Positions 48,055-60,479 of a stretch of 64,000 nucleotides of DNA are shown in pieces. Numbering within the stretch: position 1 is the first letter of the stretch; every line of letters begins with the position of its first letter. Below the pieces are notes generated by a model that was not told where the DNA came from, searched no databases, and was given only the letters and a program-made list of their open reading frames with translations. The stretch is from Welwitschia mirabilis (Eukaryota > Gnetophyta > Gnetopsida > Welwitschiales). The position numbers and the translations under genes are program-made. The stretch covers positions 204,344,974 to 204,408,973 of the forward strand of contig JBOZIK010000001.1 in assembly GCA_051453625.1 (NCBI GenBank). Reading direction: 5' to 3'.

Positions 48055-49627
48055 ACTTTAAAAGATAGTATGTAGTAGATCATGAATTCATGTGCCACAA
48101 TTAACAATTAACATTTTAAAATTGGATAGCAGATTTTTGTTAAAATAGTCCATTTAGCAATGAATCTATACCTTATTCCTATGTTAAGGAAATGAAATAG
48201 AGAGAATATTAGTTATGAGAATTAAAAAAAATATTAAGTGTGATATAACACGTTTGTCTTTAAAAAAAAAATTACTTCTAGTACATAAGTTTTTCATAAG
48301 TATTATAGGATAGGAAGTACTACATCATAACTTAGCTATATTAGGATTAGATATTATACTTTACCATGAAAACTATATCCATAATACTAGACATTATAAT
48401 GTTTTATGAAGACATCCCAATTACTTATTTTTTTGTTTGACTAAAAGAGTGGGTTTTTCATCAGTTTATTATCAATTGATGCCTTGTGAAGGTTGTTTGA
48501 ACCCAAGCAAGATGCTTACGATGAATATTTTATTTAATGTCATCCCTTTTAAACTTAACCTAATTTTATCAAGATAAACTAAGGCATAGAAGTGATCCAC
48601 TTCATTATCTTGCTCTTTATATGATTATTATTCATATTTATCTCCTCTATTAATGTCTAATATCCGTAAGCCATCTATTGCTACATTCTTACACATGAGT
48701 GAGAAAGCACCTTGCTTAATTAAGTTGTTAGATTTTGGGATAAGGCATTTCAAACATTATGAATTTCATGAAAAAGAAAGAGTCTCTTAATCATAATCAT
48801 GTGCATTAAATGATCTTTAAATATACAAATACCTATAATACAACTACTCTATTTATTTGATTAAATCATGCTCTATAGGCTTAACATTATCAAAGGAAAT
48901 TAAAACTACCAAGGTAACTAGTTATTCAAACTTTAAGGAGAGATACTCTCTAAACGGAGTCCCGAGGCTATGGGATTAAACTTCTAGGATGAATAGAAAA
49001 ATGTAACTAATTTACTATTTGTCCCTCCTAGATTGTATGAAACCAAATTACCAAAATCTATTATGGAGCAGTAGTAAAGGAAGATTAATTGAAAATGGAG
49101 CCTTAGTTATATCTTAATTATCCTTGCTATTCTTTTCTTACTTTTGGGAATCCTATTCTTAGCCATACCTTATCATGAATTATACTAGAAATTGTTAAGG
49201 TTATAATTATCACACCATGTTATTTCTATTAATTAGATGATTAAGTAAAGCATAAAGAAAGATGATTAATTTTATTAAGGATGGCATTTGGAAATGTTGA
49301 TCTTCCAACTTGTACATGAAAAATTGTTAAAATGAAGTGATTTGTTCTTCATTATAACACGTAATTTGTTATATCTTGTGGTGGATATTTAGCATGTGAT
49401 GTTAATATGATATATGAGTTATACTTAAAATAAGAACTATTTATTTTATCTTATATTTAAACATTATATGAGTTATTTATCTTCCTTCCTATAAAAGTTA
49501 CTTATGAATGCATTTTATATACATATATATTCATTTAAAAACAGTTTTAGCAAATATTTAAGTACTTTATGAAAGTTTAAGCTTTTAGTTATGAAAATTC
49601 TAGAATGTTATAAATTACAAATAGGTT
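48055..49627. mobile_element. Unclassified 1.6-kb insertion in the 5' LTR
   Basis: The 3' LTR runs continuously through the matching place (near 29060), whereas here ~1.57 kb intervenes. The borders carry TTATACTAA (48046-48054) and TTATAACTAA (49628-49637), a possible 9-10-base target duplication, which would suit a Mutator-like or hAT element. No convincing terminal inverted repeat or protein was found. Confidence 0.5.
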
Positions 49628-51235
49628 TTATAACTAATCATTACAAGATAGTTTCCATGTAATAATGAAGAAAGCCTAAAAATACATCATCATTGATACC
49701 AATATACTTATGCTTAAAGAATACAACATGTCACATATGTAAAACTATAACTGATTTAGAGGGGAGCTAAATCATTACTGATCTAGCATTTAAATTTATT
49801 AAGATTATAACATTAAATAAAAATTGATTAATATGGATGAAGAAGGACATGCATAGGCCTACAATGTAGTGTGGCTAGAAGGAATTTAACCATGCTCATA
49901 TCCCTTGACAAAATGCATATCTTTTAATTATCATAAGGTGAAGCTAACTTAAATAAATTTGGGACATTTTTCTCTTTCAAATGTAGTTCTTTAATGTTGT
50001 GATGAAGAAGGACATAGGGTAAGATAATGGTTCTAGATTTGAATTCCAAATGTTTATTTTTTAAAAAATGAACCATTTAATAATGATTTTAATATTTGAT
50101 TGATTCCTCTTCTATAGGTGGCATCTAAATTGATGTAGTGATTAAAGAAGTAGTGGGTCATGTGAGGGGTTAAATTTTTGATTCTTGAGATACTCCATAT
50201 GAAAATGAATTATTTTAAAATGTTAAATAATTATCATAATAAATAATATTTTTCATTTTTAAAATTTAATTAGATAATACGAAATAGTTTAGCTCTATCC
50301 TCTTCTTTCACAAAAAAGTTATTTTTCTAAGGTAATTATAACTTTCCTATATTATGGTCCTCTCCTTTATAATGCATTATAAATGTTCTTTTATTTTATG
50401 ATTTAAAGATAACCTACTAAATAAATGATGAAATAATGATTAGTACAAAATTTTTTCCTAACAATTATACTAGAGGTATGAAATAGTTATAATTCAATAA
50501 AATCAATTTTCTATAATAATTATAATATTATAACAAGTTATACTAAAGATTTTACAATCAGAGTATAAATTTTTTTAATAATAAATCTAAAAGTTGTCAC
50601 ATCTACAATTAAAATATAGAAACTGTTAACACAAAACTATGAATCGATTACACCTACTATTAAAAATTCAAGAAAGTGTATTAAAAAATATACATGATAT
50701 GAATTTAAAAGTATTCTTAAAATCACAAATAATTGCATCAATGAGAAATTTAATATTTATAATAGAGTTACAAGCTTACTCCAAAATAATTTTACAACAT
50801 AAACCAGAAAGGAAATCTCCATTTCATTATGCCCTCCTTAGTAACTAAGATCTAGGTTTTCCACTTGTTTTCATAATAATATGAAGCGATAACTGTGAAA
50901 ATTTCATAGCTCCTAATATAACCTAGATAATGTGAGATAAATATTAAAGGATTTTAAGTGTCAAGATAGATAAGCAGGAATCAAGAATTTCAATGATAAT
51001 CTTATAGAAATGATATGATAATAACTAGTTTTTTAATAAATTTTTCATATATATTTTTCTTTTTCCTCCACTACCTCTTTTGGTGATCTTTTGATTCCTT
51101 ATATTCTCCTACTACACTACCTCATTCAGTGATCTGTGATTCTATTAATTCCACTACTTCATTTGGTGATATATGGGTTCTCACATTCCACTATCTCATT
51201 TAAAAATTTGTGAAATTCTCATTTTCATAAGTATT

Positions 51236-54206
51236 GAGGTGCATATTTGTGAAAACATTACATTATTAAGTAGGTAATGTCATTCATAAATAAATATAGA
51301 TTGTACATAATACAACACACTAATATAGATGAGAGTGACTCAAATGTCATATTCTTAATAAAGGCGTAGGTAAGAAGAAAGAGAATTGATTTAAAAAATA
51401 AAATACTTTGTATTCTTAAAGTAGAGATAAATAACAATGCAAAAATAATAATGTAAGTACACTTATACAAATGAAATGTAATTATAAACTAAGTGTAACT
51501 TTCATCTAATTACTAGATCAATCTGTCATAGAGATTAACCCTATATAATCTAGATCAATCAGGATAAGCCATCACTAGATTAAGACCAATCTAAACTACT
51601 AGGTATGTCAAACAGAATATGAAAACTATGCAAAGTTAATCTAGAAAAGGAAACACAATGCATCTAAACTAACAATGTCAACCTCAATAAGACTTTCCCT
51701 TATGATTTATATTATTAAAGAAGCTGCCACAGAATCAAAAGCAATATAAACCATAAGGTACATGCATAAAATAAAATAGAGTTCTAATTAAAATTAAATC
51801 AACATTTGTGCTGTAAAGTAGTAGCAGCTCAATTAAGGATGCACAACCCAACACCAAGAAAGACATCTCTTTGTGGATGGATCTTTAGTCCTTTAATCTC
51901 ATGTTATGAGAATTTCCATTCAAATGAAGAAAAAGTAGAGTCAACAATAGNNNNNNNNNNNNNNNNNNNNNNNNNNNNNNNNNNNNNNNNNNNNNNNNNN
52001 NNNNNNNNNNNNNNNNNNNNNNNNNNNNNNNNNNNNNNNNNNNNNNNNNNCTATCAGGTACATCAAACAGAATATGAAAACTATGCAAAGTTAATCTAGA
52101 AAAGGAAACACAATGCATCTAAACTAATAATGTCAACCTCAATAAGACTTTCCCTTATGATTTATATTATTAAAGAAGCTATCACAGAATCAAAAGAAAC
52201 ATAAACCATGAGGTACACGCATAAAATAAAATAAAGTTCTAATTCAAATTAAATCAACATTTGGGCTATAAAGTAGTAGCACCTTAATTAAGGATGCACA
52301 ACCCAACACCAAGAAAGACATCTCTTTGTAATAATAATGGATGGATCTTTAGTCCTTTAATTTCATGCTATGAGAATTTCCATTCAAATGAAGAAAAAGT
52401 AGAGTCAACAACAGAGGAGGTATTTATTTGTAAAACAAATTCTAAAAACAAACAAGACTAATAGGCATACAAATAACCCTAATAACCACATAATAAAGTA
52501 TAAGACAAATGGCTAGCATTTGATAAATTTTAATGAAGCATATCTCTAGTATCATTCTATTCATCGTTTAGATAATACAAGAGATGATGTTACCTCATAA
52601 GAATTTCACATCAACTACAAGATTGATTCTAGTTAGCATCCTTCTTTAATTAAGCACTTTTTCATTCATATAGTCATTTGGATGATGAGGTAGAACCTAG
52701 GCTTTTGTATAGCTATTCATGTATTGAATTAAGCTTATTGTTTGCAAAATTTTGACTTCAAATAGAAAATATTGTAAATTATCTCAAATGCTACAAAATG
52801 TAATGAAGATTATAGGTTCTTTTTTATCATTCATCTTAGCTCTTCATTATTATATATATTTAGCATAAACCTATCTAATGTCTTGAAAAACTACTCAAAA
52901 TATCATATCAAATACATATAAGTTGGTAGTGCAACATAGCCTCCTACTTAGCCTTGTCAGTCCTTGATAAAATTAGGTNNNNNNNNNNNNNNNNNNNNNN
53001 NNNNNNNNNNNNNNNNNNNNNNNNNNNNNNNNNNNNNNNNNNNNNNNNNNNNNNNNNNNNNNNNNNNNNNNNNNNNNNNNNNNNNNNNNNNNNNNNNNNN
53101 NNNNNNNNNNNNNNNNNNNNNNNNNNNNNNNNNNNNNNNNNNNNNNNNNNNNNNNNNNNNNNNNNNNNNNNNNNNNNNNNNNNNNNNNNNNNNNNNNNNN
53201 NNNNNNNNNNNNNNNNNNNNNNNNNNNNNNNNNNNNNNNNNNNNNNNNNNNNNNNNNNNNNNNNNNNNNNNNNNNNNNNNNNNNNNNNNNNNNNNNNNNN
53301 NNNNNNNNNNNNNNNNNNNNNNNNNNNNNNNNNNNNNNNNNNNNNNNNNNNNNNNNNNNNNNNNNNNNNNNNNNNNNNNNNNNNNNNNNNNNNNNNNNNN
53401 NNNNNNNNNNNNNNNNNNNNNNNNNNNNNNNNNNNNNNNNNNNNNNNNNNNNNNNNNNNNNNNNNNNNNNNNNNNNNNNNNNNNNNNNNNNNNNNNNNNN
53501 NNNNNNNNNNNNNNNNNNNNNNNNNNNNNNNNNNNNNNNNNNNNNNNNNNNNNNNNNNNNNNNNNNNNNNNNNNNNNNNNNNNNNNNNNNNNNNNNNNTA
53601 TAAATTGCCTTAAATTATATAAAATATAATGAAGATTACATGTTTTTATGTCATTCATCACAAACGTATTTAATGTCATGAAAAACTACTCATAATACCC
53701 TATCAAATACATTTAAGGTGGTAGTGCAACATAATCCTCTACTTAGCCTTATTAGTTTATAATAAAATTAGGTGGATAACCATGATTGTGAGCCAAGTTG
53801 ACTATTAATAAAAATAGCTAAGGCATTATAAAATAACCTTAGAAATAATTTTAGAAATCTTAAAAATGCAAATAGAATTGTAAAAAATAGATAACTAAAC
53901 ATTTTACCTATGTAGTAAAGTGTTCATACTATCATTCTAGTGGTTATCTAGATAATATGAGAAAAATAGGCTAAAAAAATATTATTGAGAAATAGAAACC
54001 TGTGACAAAAAATTTCAAAAAGATAATCATTAAATATATGGATACTCAATAGCCCCTCACTAAAATGTACCATAGATAAAGAAAATAATCATGAGTAATA
54101 AAAATAGTTCTCATCATGAAGTGTAAAAATGGTATATAATAGAAAAGATATGCATGAAATTCAAAAAATGTGAATCATTCTCATACTTAATACAAGATGT
54201 ATATAC

Positions 54207-54239
<33 letters not shown>

Positions 54240-54300
54240 TATATCTATGATAGGACACAAAAAATATAATTAAAATTTACTCCCCTTGTCATGTCATGAT
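51236..54300. other. Non-coding DNA with two gap-flanking duplications
   Basis: No gene was recognised. About 350 bases before the gap at 51951-52050 (from ~51600) repeat after it (to ~52420), and about 200 bases before the gap at 52979-53598 repeat after it with more divergence. The sequence replaces the missing outer end of the gypsy 5' LTR. Confidence 0.55.
54203..54246. repeat. ACATAT microsatellite
   Basis: About six to seven copies of a six-base ACATAT/ATACAT word, running into (AT)n. Confidence 0.9.
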
Positions 54301-55570
54301 GAACTCTTAGTGTGCAATAGGCTTAGGTATAGGAGAAGAAAAAGGAGGATGCTTAGGATCAGTAGGAAAATAGTGGTCTAATGATGTAGTAATGGTCTAT
54401 GTTGTCTTCTATTCCTACATGCACAATATTTCTCGGAGATCTATCATCACACTATGCTCGATTCGAAGGACATGCTATTGCACATCCACAAGCTACTCCT
54501 CAATGTACTAAACTTTTTTTTTAACTATCTGAATACTATGCTTAACTATTTGGATCCTTTACTTAAGTGTCAAGATGCCTTAGTCAATAAAACCTATGAT
54601 GGTCTTAGTGTTCTCTACTAAGAGGGCCTAAATCTACTTTAGAAAAGCACCAATCATAAGTCTTTAAACATGAGGTTTTTCTTTCTCTTTTAGTACTTGT
54701 ATGTCCATGTATTATAAGTAACGAGTGAAATGTAAATGTGCGTGAGTTACTACTCGCCCATGGGCTTTGGTATCCTAAAGTATCTAAACATGATTAAGAG
54801 GAGGCATGGATACTTTAAAGTCTATAACCAATGTGTTTCTACCATAATCCTAAGTTTCCTCCACATAAACATGAGTAAGTTCATCTACTAACACTTCTTG
54901 AGCATTGCTAAGATCTGTAGATGAACCACCATGACATAACTATTATGAAAGAATGGGCTAACATTTTGAATCATCCCTCTATGCAAAATCTGATAAGTAG
55001 GGGTTAACTTTATTACCAAAACACCTCGCCTATCTAAAGTCAAGTATGTTGGTATGTTTAATGTCACACTGTCCATACAACACTCCTTTGTCTCACCAAT
55101 AGAGTATATGTGAATAATCTTAATACCACTAAGATCTATTACTACTACAATATGGTTTGAAAGGACTACTATCTTATGACCCCAACTCATGGCTACAATC
55201 ATGCCTAATAACTATCCATAAGTGTTGAGGCAATACTCTATAAGCATGGTGTTGTAAAACTCCTTAGTCTCTAATACATAATATGCTCCTTGTACATTTA
55301 GAATTTAATAGAGATGTAAATCTATAAACCTCTAATCTACCTCTAGCTTTAATCAGCCCATAAAATTTTCATAATATCTCTTAACATGAATAATGATAAT
55401 CTGAATAGTAAGAGATCTTATGTGTCAAGTTGGGGAATGCAATAGCTCGATATGCCCTACCTTCAATGGTACTAATGGACTTGCCTCTTACTCAATAGCT
55501 TTGGCCTTAGCCTCAACATATATAACTCTACATGTACATGGCCTAATCAATAATAAATATGCAATAAGTC
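54300..55570 (-). pseudogene. Decayed ORF resembling the plant-transposon protein domain (PF20167-like)
   Basis: The longest open piece (54888-55202, 104 codons) includes SWGHKIVVLSNHIVVVIDLSG and then IYSIGETKECC. This resembles the GHALPYGFLLTRVFEHFGV...KKE pattern of the putative plant transposon protein domain found in many plant retroelement-derived ORFs. Upstream sequence (55250-55480) has HVKRYYENFM and VQGAYYVLETKEFYNTM, similar in layout to the start of that domain. Downstream (54400-54800) is a decayed, possibly coiled tail. It lies 3.7 kb beyond the Athila pol on the same strand and may be that element's extra ORF. No motif is decisive. Confidence 0.4.
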
Positions 55571-56349
55571 ACATAAGATCTAGTAAACATGGCTAAAATA
55601 TGCCATATGGATGCTCAAGCAATTTTAAAATCGATTAAAGATGTGTAAATATATCAAAATATGTCCTACTCCTTCTTAAAAAAACATTAATACATCTTAT
55701 ATTGTGTAGTTATGTAAAGAAAAATGTAAAATGTGTGAAGAGTGTGACAAATGTATTTTAGGTGGGCCTCACATAAGGTTAAAATTCAAATGACTCAACT
55801 AAAAAATTCTAATCTACTAGAAATGTAGAACACATCATATTGATCAATTTACCCTAAAGGACTACTATGTTTTGAATTATGGTTTGTAAGAAAATAAGTG
55901 TTAAAGTTAAAAACCTAATTTTATCTCAGAAAATGTTTAATCTATTATAACGTTTAAAATATGCAATGAAAATTAGATCCATAAGTTCCTAATTTAAGAG
56001 ATAAAAACCTAAATAACATACATGAAAACTATGCATTAAAAGGCTTTGAAATAGGAGAAAAATATTTAAAAAAATGAGGTAGAGAAAAAGATACTTCATT
56101 TTTAAAAATTTGTAAAAACATGAAAATTTGGTAAGTGAATATAGTAGGGATGAGCTTCAACACATTTGCAAGAATAGGGGCATTATTTTCCCTCAAGAAN
56201 NNNNNNNNNNNNNNNNNNNNNNNNNNNAAAAAAAAAAAAAAAAAAAAACAATGCTATAGTTTTATCACACTATTGTATAGTCGTATCATCTAGACAATAG
56301 CCCTAGAATAACTATCAGAAAAATTCCAATGTCATTCCCATTTATCACC
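55571..56349. other. Non-coding AT-rich DNA with a poly(A) run beside a gap
   Basis: No gene seen. A 28-base gap (56200-56227) is followed by about 20 A residues. Confidence 0.5.
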
Positions 56350-57374
56350 TAAATGACCATGTAAATAATAAAACTTAGAACAAGTTCTCAAAAATGAAAA
56401 TGTCAGCCAAGCAAGTTAGGCTTAGATATCAGCGTGAAGGTAACAAAATGTATCAGAAAATTTCAAAAAAGAAGGAATAATAAAGAGTTATGATAAATTA
56501 AGATGATTTAAAAAAGTAAAAAATAAATTAAAAAATAGGATGATAAAAACATACTAAGTAGGTTGAAGCCTAATATAAAAATTAAACAAATGTGCTTAAA
56601 TTGAAAGATAAATAAAAAAAGTACAGAACTCTAAAAGATAAAATATTATTATTAAATTAAAAAGAAAATCGATGTGATATTAAAATAAACATCATGAAAT
56701 ACAACAAAGAAACTACTAAATGATAAGATCCTATGTGAGGATGAGAAAGTATGAAAATGACTTTAAAATAACATAATAAAAAACTAAAGAAAAGTAAAAT
56801 AAAAATAGACACAAAGAACATAAATAAGATAGCTTACCTATCCCAAATTCTAATCTAGCAAATTCTAGTGGAAATCATCATAAATATAATTAAGTAAAAA
56901 TGTATAACAAAATGTATCAAATTCATAAAGTTCCACTAAAAAAGGTAGTGATTATAATGATAGTAAAGATTAAGAACATATAATAATAAATAATAAGATC
57001 AAAAGTTCTCAGTAATGGACTTACTTACTCAAAGACCAAAACAGATTCAAATTCTTAAAAGTGAAATGATCATGTGGGAATATAAAGAGTATAAGAAATT
57101 AACAAGGCCTCTAATGACATAAAGAACACCACTAATTCCATAGCCTCAAAGTTTATTACAAATCCCTAATAAGGGAAGGGCACTCATAGTCAAAGAAGTA
57201 GGAACCTACAAATCATGGCCAATTGACCCTCAAGTGGATTTTTCATAGCTACCAATACTATCAAAGTTTTTTTTTTTTTAAGAAAAATTTATCCTAGTGT
57301 GGTAAGACATCATAGTAGTAATGTATTTTTTTTAAGCACAAATATAATAGATCATAGATATTATTCTCTCTCGC

Positions 57375-57459
<85 letters not shown>

Positions 57460-59108
57460 CACACAAAAACTATTTTTTAAGATATGAATAATTCCCACAT
57501 GATCACATATTCAAAAAGACAAAGATGAATAAGTGATATGAAAGATAGAAAAGAAAACATCTAAATAATCAAAGATTTCATACCATTAATAAAATAGCAA
57601 AAGAGCTAAGGCATATTTCTTGAAAGTAAAGTCTATAGATATGGCAATATATTAAGATTGGATGAATATATTCACTATACAATGCCTAAGTATGAATATT
57701 AGTCACANNNNNNNNNNNNNNNNNNNNNNNNNNNNNNNNNNNNNNNNNNNNNNNNNNNNNNNNNNNNNNNNNNNNNNNNNNNNNNNNNNNNNNNNNNNNN
57801 NNNNNNNCAACTTGGTAAATAATAAGACTTAGAAAACTCTAAGAAAAATGAAAATGTTATCTAAAAAAGTTAGGCTAAGATATCAGTATGAAGGTATTAA
57901 ATTAATCCAAAAATTTAAAAGATAGGAAACGGTGAAGAATTGAGATAATAATGATAAGGAATAAGGAAAACTCTAAAGAATCAAAAGATAGAAAAATAAA
58001 AATGTACTAAATAAGATGAAACATGATAAAAAAAATGAACAGATTTTCTTGAACTAAAAAATGATCATGAAAAATATATATAACTATAAAATACTTAAAG
58101 AAACATCATGAAGATTATAAAGAACATTATATAATTAAAATGCTAATAGAAAGTTAACTTTTATTAATAAAACAACACAAGTAAAAATGAAAATAACAAC
58201 AAATAAAGTATTAAATGATAAGCTCCTAAAAATGATGATGAAAAAGTACCAAAATGATTTTGAAATAACAAACCAACGAACTAATGAAAAACAAAATAAA
58301 AATGAACAACTAGCAACATGAAGAGATAGCGTACCCACCCTAAATCATAATCTAGATTACCCCATTAAAAGACATCATAAAGTTACCTGAGTAAAGATGC
58401 ATAATAAAATGTACTAAGTTCATAAAGTTTTACTTGAAAAGGTATTGATTATGATGACACCAAATATCAAGTATTTTAAATAATAAATGGTAAGATCAAA
58501 AGATACTCAAAAATAAACTCACTTGCTCACACACCAAAATACATCCAAATCCTTAAAAGTGAAATGATCATGTGGGACTACTAGGAGTCTAGAAAATAAT
58601 CAATGCCTCTAATAATTCTAGGAATACTACTAATCCCATAGCCTCATAGTTTTTTTAACTATCTTTTATAATAAGGAGAATGAAACCATAGTCAGAGAAG
58701 TAAGAACCTGTGAAGCATGGTTAACTAGTCCCTAAGTGAATTTCTCATAGCTACCAATACTATCAAAGGTTTCTTTTAGAAAAATCTATCCCTATGTAAT
58801 AAGACATTATAGTGACCATGTATTTTAGTATAGATACAATAGATCATGATCATTATTCTCTCTCTTTTCTTTTTTTTTTTTAAAATAATGCCACATGATC
58901 ACATACTCAAAAAGATAAAGATAAATAAGTGAAATGAAAGATAGAAATAAACATACCTAAATAATCAAAGACCTTATACCATTGAGAAAAATACAAGAAC
59001 TAAGACATCTTCCTTTAAAATGAAGTTCATAGATATGTGAATGTCTTAATATTAAATGAATCTAACCTTATCACTATAAAATGCTCAAGTACAAATACTA
59101 GTTATAGA
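56350..59108. repeat. Diverged direct duplication, two copies of about 1.3 kb
   Basis: 56350-57707 and 57808-59108 align throughout (for example GTAAATAATAA-ACTTAGA at both starts and ATAGCTACCAATACTATCAAAG near 57245 and 58745). They differ at about one base in five, with a CA microsatellite in the first copy and a T-rich run in the second. They lie directly downstream of the Athila pol in its reading direction. They could be LTR-related or untranslated parts of that element. Confidence 0.7.
57377..57465. repeat. (CA)n microsatellite
   Basis: About 44 dinucleotide repeats, with one interruption at AAACAC. The apparent His-Thr repeat protein across it is not a gene. Confidence 0.97.
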
Positions 59109-59274
59109 ATCTTCATAAACCAAATACATAAGTCAAGTTAAAAATGATTAAGTGATATTATAACATTTACCAAAGGGAGTAGCTAAGAGAGAATTTAGAC
59201 AATAATAGGACTAAGTTCTCCTTATCAAGGAGAACCTCCAAGACAATTACTTCTATCATGTTCAAGATTGCATC

Positions 59275-60470
59275 AAAAAAATTTTTTATATATTTTTAAC
59301 CTTTGACCATTAACTTTTTGAATCTCCTTAATTTCTAAGTCAAAAAGTTTAATAAAGACATCAGAATGTACTTTCTCTATAAGATATGGACCTAAGCATT
59401 TAGAGGTTAACTTGTTTTGTAAAAGATGTATTATAATATTATATAAAAAGACAAGTTGACCAAGTTTAAACTTTTTATGAAGTAACTTTCTATCATGTTT
59501 GAACTTAACTTGGGTTTTTTTAAATTAATTAACAATGTATAACATGAATATATTTTTCATCTAGGTGATCAAGTTGGGATAATCTATGTTTAAGATTCTC
59601 ATGAAGTTCTACAAGATTGAGTTAATGAAAAGAATAATAAGAGTTATAATGCACATCAATAGGTAAAACATAAACTTTTTTATATACAAGTTCATAAGCT
59701 AAAAAACAAAGAGAATTATACCAAGTAGTATGGTAAGTTTAAAAAAAATCATTAAGCTTAAAATACTAAGATTTCTTATTAATAGAGGTAAGTTTTTATA
59801 GCATTTTTTTAATTTCTCTATTTGCATTTTTAGCTTGATCATTGGTTTTTAAATGATAAGTACAAGATACTTTATGTTCTATTCTAATGGATAGAAGAAG
59901 TTTTCTAAATAGTTGATTAATACAATGAGTTCCTTAATCACTAATAATAATCCTAGGAAAATCAAAATGTTAAAAAATATGATTTTTAAGAAAATACAAA
60001 TAGTTAAGGCATCATTCATAGAAGTAGAAATAGCTTCAACCCATTTAGTAATGCAATCAACAACCACTAAAATGTAGTTCTTATCATTAGAAGGTGATTA
60101 ATAGGGTCTATAAAATTAATTTCCTAACAATCAAAAGATTTACATTTAAGAATATGTTTAAGAGAAATTTATTTAGAATGAATAAGACTACCATAACATT
60201 AACAATCTTCACACCTCCTAGAAAAATAAAAAGAATTCTAAAAAAGAGTAGGCTAACAAAAACTAGAGTAAAATGTTTTCATATCTATTTTTTATTCACT
60301 AAAATAACCTCCACAAACATCACCATGATAAGAATGAAAGATTTCCAATTTTTCCTATTTGGGCAAACATTTTTGCATAATTTAGTATTTACACCTACAA
60401 TAAAGACATGGCTCTATCCACTTATTATCATCTATTCTATGGAGCAAAAATTTTCTTTAATTATAAGTAT
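59275..60470 (-). pseudogene. Athila-like gypsy integrase (decayed)
   Basis: Minus-strand landmarks, from high to low coordinates: a decayed zinc-binding region with HSYHGDVCGGYF and PTLF (~60250-60330), then VDCITKWVEAIST and NDALTICIFLK (59984-60067). YHLKTNDQAKNANREIKKML replaces the usual YHPQTSGQVE pattern (~59840). The C-terminal GPYLIEKVHSDVFIKL and KVNGQRLKIY close it (59290-59400). This wording is characteristic of the Athila/Tat branch of Ty3-gypsy. Stops and frameshifts throughout. Confidence 0.9.
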
Positions 60471-60479
60471 AATGTTGTG

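Larger units (their letters stand above)
8743..51235 (-). mobile_element. Nested Ty3-gypsy retrotransposon, chromodomain type (Tekay/Del-like), invaded by other elements
   Basis: Once the inserted elements are removed, the minus strand has the full gypsy order: giant 5' LTR (46714 to ~51235), initiator-Met-type primer site (46699-46710), gag, protease, reverse transcriptase, RNase H, integrase, chromodomain-like tail, polypurine tract (32349-32362) and 3' LTR (28538-32348 continuing at 8743-9206). The internal region is about 5 kb. LTRs above 3 kb plus a chromodomain-like tail point to the Tekay/Del lineage of chromoviruses; the lineage is inferred. The LTRs differ by about a fifth in sampled stretches, so insertion was ancient. 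A 19.3-kb CACTA element lies in the 3' LTR, a 9.4-kb copia element lies in the reverse transcriptase, and a SINE-like and an unclassified insertion lie in the 5' LTR. All genes are dead. Confidence 0.88.
46714..51235 (-). repeat. 5' LTR of the gypsy element (outer end missing)
   Basis: Starts TGTAAAACCTAAATTTC and aligns with the 3' LTR up to about TTTTCATAAG at 51235. The region of the 3' LTR containing the TATA box and the terminal TGTCAGCTTCC has no partner here. Compared with the 3' LTR it has two extra blocks, at 46913-47254 and about 48055-49627. Confidence 0.85.

Noticed and set aside
52954-53679. ORFs of 219-240 codons on both strands
   Set aside because: Almost entirely a run of N; the flanks are non-coding duplicated DNA.
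54888-55202. Intact 104-residue host gene
   Set aside because: Similarity extends beyond both ends of the open stretch and includes stops, so it is part of a larger decayed transposon-type ORF.
57299-57487. 62-codon ORF with a His-Thr repeat
   Set aside because: It is only the translation of the CA microsatellite.
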